From assembly GCA_029204225.1 (NCBI GenBank), contig CM055092.1:19275222-19339221 (forward strand): 64,000 nt of DNA, read 5' to 3'. Both the position numbers and the translations under genes were made by a program. Below the pieces are notes generated by a model. The model was not told where the DNA came from and made no database searches. It was given only the letters and a program-made list of their open reading frames with translations. Of this stretch, positions 37,401 to 51,100 are shown in pieces; position 1 is the first letter of the stretch; each line of letters starts with the position of its first letter. This stretch comes from Diphasiastrum complanatum (taxonomy: Eukaryota > Streptophyta > Lycopodiopsida > Lycopodiales > Lycopodiaceae).

Positions 37401-38422
37401 ACTACTTAACTCATTTTATTGAGCTTGACATAGCAGGGTTCCCAGTCTTACCGCATTATTTGGACTCGAGACTATCACATTGCCTCAGATTTACGTTGGG
37501 ACAGCTCCGCGTATCATCACATCAGTTGGCTATTGAGACTGGTAGATTCCAGGGTACCCCGAGAGGGGAGCGTATTTGCCAGTTATGCTCTTTAGAGGAG
37601 GTGGAGTCAGAGGAGCACTTTATCTTTAGGTGTCCGGTATATTACGAGATCAGAGGGAGATACCACTATTTGTTCCGAGACACACCTGTCACCTTACGAT
37701 CGCTCATAGCTTATGAGGATTCCCGATGCGCGGCACTCATGATACGAGAGATGTTTATACTACGACAGGATTTGTATCAGACAGCCCAGTCGAGGCAGGT
37801 CTCTCAGCCTCAGATCACTTCTCATGACTGTTAGCAGTATACATGCTCCCACATGTTTCTTATAGCATCACATCTATTTCAATTTATAGCTTTAGCTCTA
37901 GATTGCTACTTTTGTTATTGTTTTGGAGACGTTTCATACGCTCCTATGGTTACCACACACTTGACATGTACATTTACTAGTCTTATATGCCTTTTGGCAT
38001 GGAAAAGACATTAATAAAGCTTTCTCTCTCTCTCTCTCGGGCGCGAACAGAATCCCAACTCCCGAGGGCCGATGGAATCGTTTTAGGGCCAGACGGTTCG
38101 AACCGGGTCCAAACGATTCGATGGTTCAAACCGTAAAAGGCGGTTCGAACCACGATTCGATGCAGCCTTGAGTAAAAGTGAGAGAGCGCCCCATTCATTT
38201 TACTATAAGTAGAACCCAATGTTGTTGTTTTGGATCCTCAAACCAGGCCGAGTTGTAGTTGCTTGTCGCATGCTAAAAGTAGGACCAGAGAAAAGTATCC
38301 CCAAATACGTGGAAGAGGAAACTACCTCTAGGGTATGTCCACCGAGAGTGAGCTCCTGGCGTTGCATCAAAGCTCGAGAAGTGTTGAAGACCATAACCTT
38401 GGTCTTCGCAAAGTTCACCCCC

Positions 38423-38484
<62 letters not shown>

Positions 38485-41400
38485 TTGAGGGGTTTTTTGA
38501 GTTTTGGTGGGTTTGCTAATTTACCACTAACTGGCCATGTACATTGTAATATGTATAGTGTGACATTAATGTTTTGAGTGACGAGTAACAATAATCAATC
38601 CTTCTAGTCATGTATGGAAGTTGGTAGCTACTAGCTAATGTCACTGATGATATCAGATAGATCATAGCTAAAACTGCAGGCAGCGGATGGATCAAGAACC
38701 CTAAACCATAGGTGACAAGTGTTGTAGTTAACAAGACTCATGAGTTGGAAGTTGGAAGTTTTGTGTCAGGGTTCGAATTTCAATATCGATTAATCACGAT
38801 TTTATGTACATGTTACCCATAAACACTAAGAAAGCACTTGTTTTTGACATAATCAAAGGGTAGAAATTAAGGGAGAGCAGGGGAAAAAAAAAAGCCCTAA
38901 AATTGATTCGTCAGTTTGAACCATAGTTGCAGCGCGATTCCCGAATCGCGATTCCTGAATCGCGATTCCGATTCGCGATTCGGGATTTTCCCAGAATCGT
39001 GTAGAATCGATTTTTTTTTTTTTTTGAAATTTTTTTAGGCAATACGGGTATCAGATGAAAGCTCTGATCGAGAGGATTATGATTGTGTAGTTTGCCGACC
39101 GTTTCGGGTGCGAAACACCAAAAAGTGTGTTTTCACTCGGGGAGTTGGAAGGCCAAATCATGAAGAGGCCTTACCCCGGACCCCGCCGTTGGGGGGTGTT
39201 GGCCCCCAAACCCCCCACCGGGGGGCTACCGCCCCCCGGACCCCCCGTTTCCCGAGGGGCTACTGCCCCCTGAACCCCCTAGAGCTTCATGCTATATAGA
39301 CACTGTAGATAAAAATGCCACCGCCCCCCTGTAGATAAAAATGGGGTCCAAATGCATGCCGAGAAGGGCCCAATATTTATGCCCCCAACTGTATGTACAT
39401 TGCACTCACATCTCCAGTGAACCAATTGCAAAAGTGATCATCATCCATACAGTTGATAGTCCAAACTGTAGCATTAACATTTACTGAAAACCAGAGCAAA
39501 TGACAACGGGATAGCTACTGAAAATAAGATCTGTTTGTGACCCATCTACTGCACTTCTGAGAGGCAAAACACTGGTTTGACCATTGATCCCCCAAAAAAA
39601 TTTCAGCAATAAGCTATTTTTCCCAAAAAAAATATATATAGAAGCCGATTTTTTCTCGATTCAAACCCGATTCAAACACAGTTCGAAAAGGTGATTTGAA
39701 AAATCGATCATCCAAAACAAGCCAATTGTTTTGATTTTTTGAAGGTTTCAAGCACTTAACAACCTTTACAGCCTAATTTTGATGGGTGGTACAGCTGATG
39801 GAAAGCCTCAATACTATCGTAATTAACTTGAGCAAGGATGCAAAGTTTCAAAATGCTAACATATAGCCAATTCCATGAAGAAATGATCAAAAACCATGTG
39901 TTTTTATAAAATATCAATGGTTTTTCACATGTTTTGATGCTTTACTATGACATGCAACTCTTCTACTGTCTTTTTGACATAAATTCAACCTTATTCCAAC
40001 AATTTCCACATTGGTTTACCTTCCAAACCTAACATCAGAGTCTAGCCAAAAATTGCCAATATTGCGATTTTCTAGCTATATCTATGATGTTTTTACTCAG
40101 TTCAGGTCATAAACTGGCTTGCATGCCCCCAACCATTGATAGCAAAAGACGTCCAGGAGGTTGTATGCTCCGGGTCAGGCGGGTCTCAGAGCTCACTACT
40201 CCATTGTTGACCACATTATCAAACTTCATTCCATTGTCGAGCAGGCCAAGTACAGACGAGAGAGGGTTTATTGGCGGTTTGTAGATTTCAAGGAAGCCTT
40301 GAATCAAGTCTCAATCCCATGACCATTGCTTAGTATGTCTTGGGCTTTGCCACTCCACTGCTGGGGTTGTTTTAGGAGTGAGTTAGGCATTTTAGATCTA
40401 GTGTTGAGTATTGTTGGGGTGAAATAGGGTTGTTCCCTTTCACCTACTTATATATTGATGAGCTTGAGGAAGTTATTATCCGTGATGGTGGTTTGGGTTG
40501 TAGCCTTGGAGATATACTGATTCCCATATTGTGCATGTCGATGATATAGTTCTGTTGTCATCGACTAGAGAGGGTTTTAAAGGCATCTTGACAGTCTGCA
40601 TGCTTTTTGTGCTAGATGAAGATTGTAGGTGAACATTTCAATGTCCAAAATCATGGTCTTCAACACTTCTAGATAGATGGGAGTTTATCTTTGATGGTCA
40701 GCCTATGGAGGTGGTTTCATCTTCTATTTGTCTAGGGGTGCTTTTCAATGGCCATATTTTCAGTATGTGGCATGCAGCTTCGTTTCGACTAGGGGAGAGC
40801 AATGCGTCCTTGGTCTAGCTGGAGAGATTTCGCGTTAGGAGATACATTCACGATGCTTGCACTAAGTGTCGCCTTTTTGATATTATGGTTATTCCTATAG
40901 TACTCTACTCAATTGAGGCTTGCTGTATGGGCCTTATATCCTCTGCAAACATTATAAGCACAATCTGCATGTTTTTTAGTTTTTGATGTGCAATGACATA
41001 GAAGTTAAAATTTTTTTTCTTTTGCATTTGCCTTTGCATATGGGGTGAGGTATTTTTTCTAATCATTTGATCTTTCTTGTTGTGAAAGCTCTATGCTAGA
41101 TCGTTAAACTCTACATACAATTTGAAAGCTTCATATACATGTTTTAAGTAGGTGCTATGCTTTATATTATAGGTCTTTTGAAGATTTGAAATTTCTGTTT
41201 TGCAGCAGATGCTATGCTATATATTTTAGGTTTTTTGGAGATCAATTTTTTTTTTTTGCAAAAGCTTTTCTATGATCAATTTGATGCTGGTTGTTAGGTG
41301 ATACTTCATTTGATTGACTAAAGTAGGAGTTGTTATTCCAGATGAAACAAGACAACAATGTCGAACATTTATCTTTTGAGCTCAAAGGTGTTCAAAAAGC

Positions 41401-44400
41401 CAAGAGAGAGCTTCTAGAGCTAGTGGAGCAAAAGAGTTTGGAGCTAGATGAGAAAAATGGATCGATCAAGGCTTACCTTGAGAAAGTGGTGAGTTGTTTC
41501 TCAACAAAAATCTGCTGATCATGGGTCTAGTTGAGTTGATTCATGCAACTTGTTCTCTTTTCTGTCCCTATGATTAAACGTTATCCTCTATTTGACCTGC
41601 TTGCTTGACCTCCTATTGTTACCTGGTTCTTCCTGTTGAAATAAATGCCTATTTTGCCCCTTAAGGCTTGTATACTTGTAACTTGTAAGTTGTGCATAAG
41701 ACATGGGGGTAAAACATTTATGTACATAGTACACCCCACTTGTGCTAATTAGGCAAGTAAATCAAGTAGGTTAAGGACCCATGTGGGTTCTAGAGCTAGA
41801 ATTAGCAAGACACCACCTCTATACATAACATGCTATATGTAGCCCAAACTTTGGAGGGGTTTCCACGCCCTACTACACTTTGAATATTCATTCATGTTGT
41901 GTGAGCTTTGAAGTCCTCTCTCTCTTGCTTTTGTGTTCTACTCCATAGCTGGTTTTTGAAGCTTTCATAGTGTGCTTACTATGCTGTTATGATACTCCAT
42001 AGCTAGGCCTTGGAATTTGACATGGTATCAGAGCAGGTTATGTTGCCTGTGGTGTGGTGAAAGCTTGGACCTGTTTTTGATCAGATTCCTGCCATTCCTG
42101 GAGAGCAGCTTACCTTTGAGGAGGGAGCACTTTTTGTAGGGGTATCTGATCTCTGTGCTATCTGCATGGTTGGAGTACTGTTGGCAAGGGGAGTATAGGG
42201 AGCCAAAACGTTTCTAATTTGAGACAAAATTTTTTGAGTCTTTTTGGACAGCCAGGACTGTAGGAGGGCGCTTTCTACAGTGGGAACTTCAGTGAAAGTT
42301 TTAAGTGGATCTTGGACAAGGGCTAGGACAGCCATACAGGGGGATAGTTTCAAATCCAGAAGCTGAGGGTTATTGAGCAAGTGGCTGCATACCCTAGTTG
42401 GGTGAAAACCCCAGTTTGCCTTTTGTGTTTTATTTCTATCCAGCTATGTCTAGTCTTGCAGAGAGCATGCTGAGTGAAGCCAGCCGGCTTGATGGCACTA
42501 ACTTTAGCATATGGAAATTCAAGATCAAGAACATTCTTGAAGACAAAGAATGTTGGAAGCTTGTGACAGGTGAGGAGCTTGTTCCAACATCTGAACTTGA
42601 ACTTAAGGACTATATCAAGAGAGGGGAAAAGGCACACAGAATCATCAACATGTTAGTGAGGGATAATGTGATTCCTCTAATCAGGTCAGCCAAAGGGCCT
42701 GTGGATGCATGGCACATTCTTTGTGCATTGTATGAGACAACAAGTACAACCAGGTTTCTCTACTTGAAGAACAAGTTGTATACTCTCAGAATGGAGACAG
42801 GGGAGACAGTTACTGATCATCTTACTAAGATTCAGGATATTAGATATCAGCTTTCTGTACTTGGAGAGTCTATTGCTGACAAAGACTTGGTGCCAATAGT
42901 TCTGAATAGCTTGTCATATGCTTATCAGAACTTTGTGATGGTGATATCAGTGAGAGAGAAGATCCCTACCTATGAAGAAGTCTATGGTCTCTTGTTACAG
43001 GAGGAGATGAGGAGAGTTAATCTCTCCAAGAGGGAAGAAAAGGAACACCACAAACACTTGAGCAAGGAATGGAGAACTTGCAGATGTCAGAAGCACAACC
43101 CTCCTCAAATACTTCTCCCACACCTCGAAGGAAGGGGAATTGCAATTACTGTGGTAAATATGGACACTTTGCTTTTGAGTGCAGGAAGAAGCTTGCAGAC
43201 CAAAAGAAGGGCACAAAGAAGCAAGGAGGAAATGTTGTTGAGAGTGTTGCAAGAGAGGAGCAGAGTGACATAAGGCAAGCTGAGTTATTCTCTGTTGCAT
43301 TGGCTTCACAAGCTACAACAGGTGGTTGGTACATTGACTCAGGTGCTTCAAAGCACATGACCCCTCATAGGGATTGGTTTGATACCTTTGTGGGGATTAG
43401 TGATGGACAAGAGGTGTGCCTAGGTGACAACTCAACACACAAGGTCAAGGGAAAGGGCACAGTACCTGTAAAGCTTCCATCAGGAGAAGTCAAAGTCATT
43501 AAGAATGTCTTATATGTACCAGGACTTGCTAAAAATCTTTTTCAGTAGGAGCTATCACTCAACAAAATATGAAAGTAGAATTTGATGCTACTTCTTGTCT
43601 TGTGTTGGACTTGAGTGATAATATGAAGGTTGTGGCCAAAGGATTGCAGGAAGATAATCTATACAGGTTATACACTTCTATCCCTAGTCAGCATGCTTAT
43701 ACAGCAAAAGGAAGGGATGTGGATAGGTTGTGGCATGAGAGGTATGGACATCTTGGCTACCAAAGCATGGAGGTGTTGAACCAGCATCATATGGTGGAGG
43801 GGCTTCCAGTTGTTAAGCCAAGCTCTTTAGTTTGCGAGGCTTGCGCTATGGGAAAACAACAAAGACATAAGTTTCCCAAGGAAAGCACCACCAGGGCAGC
43901 AGGCATACTTGACTTGATACATTCAGATTTGTGGGGGCCAACCCAAAGAAAATCTGCAGGGGGGGCATATTACTTTATGACCTTTATTGATGACTTCTCA
44001 TGCAAGATTTGGATTTATTTCTTGAAGTTAAAATCTGAAGCATTCAAGTGCTTCCTGCATTTCAAAGCTTTGGTAGAAGAACATTCAGGAAAGAAGATAA
44101 AGATGCTCAGGTCAGACGGTGGTGGAGAGTTCATTAAGACAGAATTTGTGGAATTCTGCAAAGCCAATGGGATCAAAAGGCAGCTTACAGCTCCTCATAC
44201 CCCTCAGCAAAACGGCGTAGTAGAGAGAAAGAACCGAACTATTGTGGAGTGTGCAAGGTGCATGCTCAAGGCAAAGGGGTTGCCCAACTCTTTTTGGGGC
44301 GAGGCAATGCACACAACAGTGTTTCTGTTGAATAGAAGTCCAACAAAAGCTGTGGAAGGCAAGACTCCAGAAGAGGCATTTAGCGGCATTAAGCCCAAGG

Positions 44401-47400
44401 TAGGCGCTTTGCGAGTGTTTGGTTGTACGGCCTATGCCCATATTCCCAAGGATAACAGGAAGAAGCTGGATGCAAAATCAGCAAAGAGTATTTTCTTGGG
44501 ATACAGTGAAGAAAGCAAAGCTTACAGACTTTATGATCTTACTAGCAAGAAGAGGATCATAAGTCGAGATGTGATCTTTGAAGAAGATCAAACGCCTCCT
44601 ATAGAGGAACTTGAGATGGAGGATGGTACAAGTGAATTTGTGCCAATACTTGATGACCCACATCCATATATTGGGGAGCCCCAGGATGATCATATGAGTG
44701 ATGAAGAGGAAGAATCCGAGGAGGCTAGGAAGCGGAAGGAAAGGGGCAAATCTGTTGAGTCCTATTCACCGTCTTCATCACCAACTGCAAGGAAGAAGTT
44801 TCCCAAGTGGTATTGGCAAACTGTGCAGGATGGTTTGATATTGGATGAGGGCGAGAGCAGCAATCCAGGGGCTAGGAGGTCTCAAAGGCAAGCCCAACAG
44901 CATGAACACCAGGAGACAAACTATGCACTTATGACTACTATTTTGGATTCACGAGATCCACATACATTCGTTGAGGCAGCAGATGAGAAGGTATGGCAAC
45001 ATGCTATGGAGTACGACTCCATTCTCAAGAATGATACATGGGATTTGGTGAAGTTACCAAAAGGGAAGCGTCCTATTGGCTGTAAGTGGGTCTACAGGAC
45101 CAAATACAAATCTGATGGGAGCATCGAAAAGCATAAGGCAAGGCTAGTTGCTAAAGGCTATGCACAGAAGGAGGGCTTGGACTATGATGAGACGTTTGCA
45201 CTGGTAGCTAAGATGACGTCTATCAGGTTGGTTTTAGCATTGGCTGCATTTTTTGGTTGGGAGGTCCATCAAATGGACGTGAAGAGTGCTTGTCTTAATG
45301 GACAGTTGGCTGAAGAAGTCTACATGGAACAGCCACAAGGTTTTGAGGCTAAGGGCAAGGAAAGTATGGTATGCAGGCTTAAGAAGGCCTTATATGGTTT
45401 GAAGCAGGCACTTAGGGCCTGGTATAGTCGTATTGACGACTATTTTGCCAAGGAGCAATTCATAAAGAGTCAGTCGGATTGCAACCTGTTCGTGAAGGAG
45501 GAAGATGGGAACATTGTTTTGATAGTTCTCTATGTGGATGACTTGGTCATCACGGGTAACAATGGGCAGCTTATTGAAAAGGTGAAGGCTCATTTATCAA
45601 ATGAGTTCGAGATGAAGGATTTGGGCTTAATCCACTATTGTCTTGGTTTGGAGGTTTGGAAAAAGGAAAACTGTGTGTTTATTTCCCAAGCCAACTATGC
45701 ATGTGAAGTTTTGAACAGGTTCAACATGCAGGATTGCAAACCCGTTTCCACGCCCATTGATACCAGCAGTAAGCCATCCAGAGATGATGGCACTCCTTTT
45801 GTGGACGAGACTCTTTATAGGCAGCTTGTGGGTAGCCTGATTTATCTCACCACTACGAGACTAGACATCTCCTATGCGGTTGGTGTAGCAAGCCAGTTCA
45901 TGAGTTCTCCAACTGAAGCACATTGGAAAGCAGCCAAGAGGGTTTTGAGGTATGTCAAAGGGACAACCTGCTATGGGATTGAGTACACAGATGACGGAAA
46001 GCTTCAGCTTGGAGGGTTTACTGATTCGGATTGGGCAGGTGATAGGGATGATCGAAAGTCGACCACGGGTTACACTTTTAACCTTGGTTCAGGGGCCATT
46101 TCTTGGTGTAGCAAGAAACAGCCCTCAGTTACCTTATCATCGACAGAGGCTGAGTACAGGGCAGCGGCAAAAGCTACCTGCGAGGCAATATGGCTCAGGA
46201 GACTTCTTGGGGAGGTGCAAATTCCACAGGATGGTCCTACTATTCTTCAGTGTGACAGCCAGAGTTGCATCCAGCTTGCCAAAAATCCTGTGTACCATGC
46301 TCGTACGAAGCATATTGAGGTGGATCAACACTTCTTACAAGAGAAGATACAAAGCGGAGAAATTCAGCTCGAGTACTGTGATACCAACGAACAAGCAGCA
46401 AATATCTTTACTAAGGCACTTAGTAGAGAAAAGCATGCTAGGTGTTGGTATGAACAAAATAGCCATTGAGGGGGGGTGTTGAAATAAATGCCTATTTTGC
46501 CCCTTAAGGCTTGTATACTTGTAACTTGTAAGTTGTGCATAAGACATGGGGGTAAAACATTTATGTACATAGTACACCCCACTTGTGCTAATTAGGCAAG
46601 TAAATCAAGTAGGTTAAGGACCCATGTGGGTTCTAGAGCTAGAATTAGCAAGACACCACCTCTATACATAACATGCTATATGTAGCCCAAACTTTGGAGG
46701 GGTTTCCACGCCCTACTACACTTTGAATATTCATTCATGTTGTGTGAGCTTTGAAGTCCTCTCTCTCTCTTGCTTTTGTGTTCTACTCCATAGCTGGTTT
46801 TCTGAAGCTTTCATAGTGTGCTTACTATGCTGTTATGATACTCCATAGCTAGGCCTTGGAATTTGACACTTCCCTCGTCGTTTCGTTGGAAAATCTCTTT
46901 TGAAAGTTACGTACAAAAATCTGCTGATCATGGATCTGGTTGAGTTGATTCATGCAACTTGTTCTCTTTTCTGTCCCTATAATGAAAGGTTATCCTCTAT
47001 TTGACCTGCTTGCTTGACCCGCCATTGTTACCTGGTTCTTCCCTCGTCGTTTCGTTGGAGAATCTCTTTCGAAAGTTACGCACACCCTAATAACATCCTC
47101 TTTGCTATTGTGAACCTGTAGTAATGCCTTTTAATGTAGTTTGCCCTCTCGATTTTCATGATGTTTGGAGTCACCAGGGGTTATCATGTCACGAGTTTCC
47201 AAACTATGTAACATATAAGATATCTTTCCTTAAAAAGGGTTTTTTTTTCAAGATTGCAATGCATCCCATTATCTTCTTGCTTTGCTTTTCATTGCACCTA
47301 CATTGAACGCAAGGTTCCCATGTGTCACATCTGCCTTCCATTGAGCACATGTACCAAGTTGCTATTCACATGTTTATGTAAGGTTGGTCACAAGTTCCTT

Positions 47401-48110
47401 TCCCTCGTTCAAATTTCCATACCCAGATGTAACTTCCTGATCAAAATATGCCATGTGGCAAACATTCATGTTCGCTTTGAAGGTTGTCTTTTATTGATGA
47501 GACAATGTGTTTTCAAGGAATTCTTGTGGGCGCTATCATGAAGATGTCCTGATGTTGTGGGTTTACCAGATTATACAATCAAGTATTTCCTTTCATGATT
47601 GAAATACTTTTCATTCCATGAATACTCCAAACTTTTTTGAGTTTCTGATAAGCTCTTGGAAAAACCTTCTAACTTGTCAGCTGTAAATCATAAATAGCTC
47701 TTGTAACACATTGCTTTTGCTGTTGAAGTTTAAGACATTCGCACTACAATTGACTTAGCATAATAGTTGAAACATCCAACTTCCCAACGTTTTAGCATTT
47801 TTCAATGCAAAAAATAAAACAAGCTGATATTTTTATTCTAACCATAGATGCCTAGCGTTTCTGAAACGCGTTTCTGAAATATCAAAAAAATTCCCAGAAA
47901 TGTTTTTTTTTTAATTTTTAATTTTTTTTTGGGTTTTTTTTGGGCAATATGGGTATCAGGTGAAAGCTTTAATTAAGAGCATAATTACTGTGTAGTTTGC
48001 CAAATGTTTCGGGTGCAGGATGGTCTAGTTTAGGTGCATTAACTCCCAGGTTTACGCTTTGCTGTGTTTAATATAAAAAATTAATAAAAAAACATGATGC
48101 CCCAATTCTC

Positions 48111-48163
<53 letters not shown>

Positions 48164-51100
48164 TATCTCTCTCAGATCCAACAGACTAAACAAAAATGCT
48201 GAATCATGCTAAAATAAAACCATGCTAAGAGTTCTGAACCAGTTACCATATTGCATCGTCCTGAACCGTACTGAAGCATTTTTCAACCATGTGGAATCGT
48301 CATTACCCTTTTGGGTTTTAGGCAGGCCTACTATAAAATCCATCGAGATACTCTCCCAGTTACCAGCTGGTATATCTAAGGGCAACCCTCTTGCCTTTAA
48401 ACGCTCTGCTTTGTTTACTTGACATTTCTGGCAACTGATTACATACTGTTGGACGTCCTTTTTCATACTGGGCCAGAAAAACTGCCTACGAAGAAGCTCA
48501 TAGGTCTTCTGTATGCCTGGGTGTCCCGCACTAGGATTGTCATGACATTCATATAGGACCTGCTGCCTATAATCCTCTGAATTGGGGACACATACTCTAT
48601 CTCTATAGAGCAAGTACTCATCCTGAATGGAATACTGTTTCCATTTGAATCCTCGAGTCAACTGACCCTCAACCACTGGGGTTTGCTTGGGTAATCAGGC
48701 TCAGAATCCTCAACGTCATCTAACGACGCATAATCGGACTCATCATCATCCTCAATGGAAGCTGCCGTATTCTTGGATGAACTGGCACTAGCCCCGGGAA
48801 CTGGTTCTGGAGTCTGTAACTGTCTGCTCTGGACTGAGTTCCAGATAGTAGAGAAGAATGCATCATGTTGGCACTTCCCTCTCAAGGACTCGAGTAACTC
48901 ATTACGAATCCGAGTAAAACTCAGCTTGTTTATCATAGGCATTCTGCTAAGGGCATCTGCTAAGGGCATCTGCTACTGTATTAAATTTCCCCTGTCTATA
49001 TTTGATAGACATATCAAACTCTTGCATCAACTCTGCCCAACGAGCTTTCCTACCTCTAAGCTCAGGTTGATTGCAAAGGTATCTGAGACTTTCATGGTCT
49101 GTCAGGACCTCAAAGTTGGCACCATACAAATAATGCCTCCAAGTCTTAAGGGCATGGACTATAGAAAAGAGTTCCTTTTCATAGGCATTGTACCTAGTCT
49201 GAGCTGGCTCGAGTTTTTCTCTCGAACGCAACTGGTCTTCCACCCTGAGTTAGTACAGCACCAACTGCAAAGTCGCTAGCATCTGTTTCGACCACAAATG
49301 GCTGATTGGAGTCGACGACTTTTAAAACTGGTGCTGTAGCTAAGGCTGTTTTGAGAGCATCAAAGCTCTCCTGCTGTGCGGACTCCCAAATGAACTCCTT
49401 TCCCTTCCCCTTAAGAAGATTTGTCATGGGAACGGCTATCTGAGCATATTCCTTGACAAATCGTCTGTAATATCCCGCCAAATCAAGAAAGATCTGAAGT
49501 TCCAAAATATTATGAGGTCTCAGCCAACTGAGTATGGCTTTAACCTTATTTGGGTCCATCTTAATCCCATCTGACGAGATAATGTGACCCAAATATGCTA
49601 CTTTTTCAACGAAGAATTCACACTTGGATTGTTTAGTATAAAGCTTATGCTTTTTGAGCAGTCGAAACACCTTTTTGAGGTGTTTTAGATGCTCCTTCCT
49701 CGTTTTGCTGTAGACGAGGATGTCATCTAAAAATACGACTACAAACTTACCCAAGTATGGTCTGAGGACACTGTTCATCAAGGTCATTAAGGTAGCTGGA
49801 GCATTTGTGAGCCCAAATGACATAACCTCAAACTCATAATGACCGTGACGAGTCCTAAAAGCTGTTTTCGAGACATCTTCCGACTTTATACGGACTTGAT
49901 GATATCTCGATCTGAGGTCTATTTTACTGAAAAACTTAGCCCCGTCGAGTTGGTCAAACAACTCGTCTGCCCAAGGCATAGAAAATTGCTTGCAAATGGT
50001 CAGGGGTCTGTTTAAGAGCATGAATGTTCTTCCATTTGCTGAGGAAGGTTTGTAGAATATCTGCATTTCTATCCTTCTCTTCCCCAATAAAAGTAGGAGG
50101 CTTTAAATCTTTAAAGACACTGGGGTGAGACCGCAAAGTCTCACCCGAAACTGATGGAAGTGGAGAAGGGGACAACTGAGAAGTGGAGGGAAGACTTCCT
50201 TTCGCGGAACTCAAAATCAAGCCTTTGAGTTCAGCGAACGAGTCATCCACACTGGACTTGAAATTGGCTAATGCCAACTTCAGTTCATCGACTTCTGTTA
50301 CCAAGTGGAGAAACTGCTCCTTGGTAACCAGTTCGTCGAGTTCTTCGGCGAACTGTTCCCGTTCTTCCATTTCCATAGGTTCTTTCCCTTTACTGTAAGC
50401 CAAGGCTTCTGTTTCAAGTTCGTCGAAGCCTCTCTCCGGGGGTTGATCAGGTCCCTGAGGAGTGGTCATTTTCAGAACTGAAAGAGAGGTACCTTAACTT
50501 TTGATTAAAAAAAGTCAAAAAGACTAATTTACAATTGTACAAGGGAAAGGAAAGATGACATAGCTGTTTCTGAGGACTGTACTTCCAAAGAAAATACGAA
50601 GTGGAACCCTCTCAGCTCTTTTTCCCAAGATTTCAGACCTGCTGTCCCGGAAAATCCCAGTTTGAAGCTCCAAAACGGTGCCAAATTTCCCGGTTCTTGA
50701 GTTGAGTAGCTGACTGATCTGATTTCAGATGTGGGGCTCCAACAAACTGAGTAAAAACTGGAAATATGCAAGAAAAATCCGGAATTTTTTTAATGTCCCT
50801 GCCCTCGCTGTCTGGACAGCAACCTGTCTGGCCCAATTTATTCAAAAACTCAAAAATCCTCTTGAATCTCTGAGTTGACCTCAGTTGGTAGGTCGCTGGT
50901 CTGTGGCAAACAAGTTTGAAGTTCAAACTCCTGAGAAATCTCGAAAAACAGGGATGAAATTCCACGTTTTCACCTCCTTGTCCAGCGCTGGCCTTGCTAG
51001 GAAAGTTTGCTTGAAAACCCCTCAAACTTCCTTGGATTTCTCTGGAAATTCAGAGGTAGATTGCTGATTCTACAGCGATGGACCTGCTCGCTGGTCTCTA

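Larger units (their letters stand above)
30103..38170 (-). mobile_element. hAT DNA transposon (hAT-1), with later insertions
   Basis: A minus-strand transposase with BED-finger start, DUF659-like core and hAT dimerisation region (30862-35812) lies between two ends that share CAAGG-TGCA inverted termini (30103 and 38170) and repeated GGTTCGAACC words. Inserted within it are a segment with copia gag and an unknown open frame (34540-35710), a CA-rich minisatellite and a LINE (36640-38038). I cannot find a matching 8-bp target duplication, so the outer limits are tentative. It is antisense to NUA. Confidence 0.65.
41634..46868 (+). mobile_element. complete, very young copia element in NUA intron 2
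   Basis: It has two LTRs (389 and 392 bp) that differ by eye only by a 2-bp TC repeat gain and a 1-bp C insertion, a perfect 5-bp target duplication, a tRNA-iMet-type primer site at 42023, gag, protease, integrase, reverse transcriptase and RNase H in copia order, and a G-rich polypurine tract. It begins 146 bp after exon 2 and is sense to NUA. Frameshifts near 43050 and 43540 break the single ORF expected. All visible defects are small indels. Confidence 0.95.

Noticed and set aside
45952-46482. 176-codon frame overlapping copia pol
   Set aside because: It is mostly an out-of-frame shadow of RNase H. Only its last residues may reflect the original pol C-terminus, which is noted under the pol feature.
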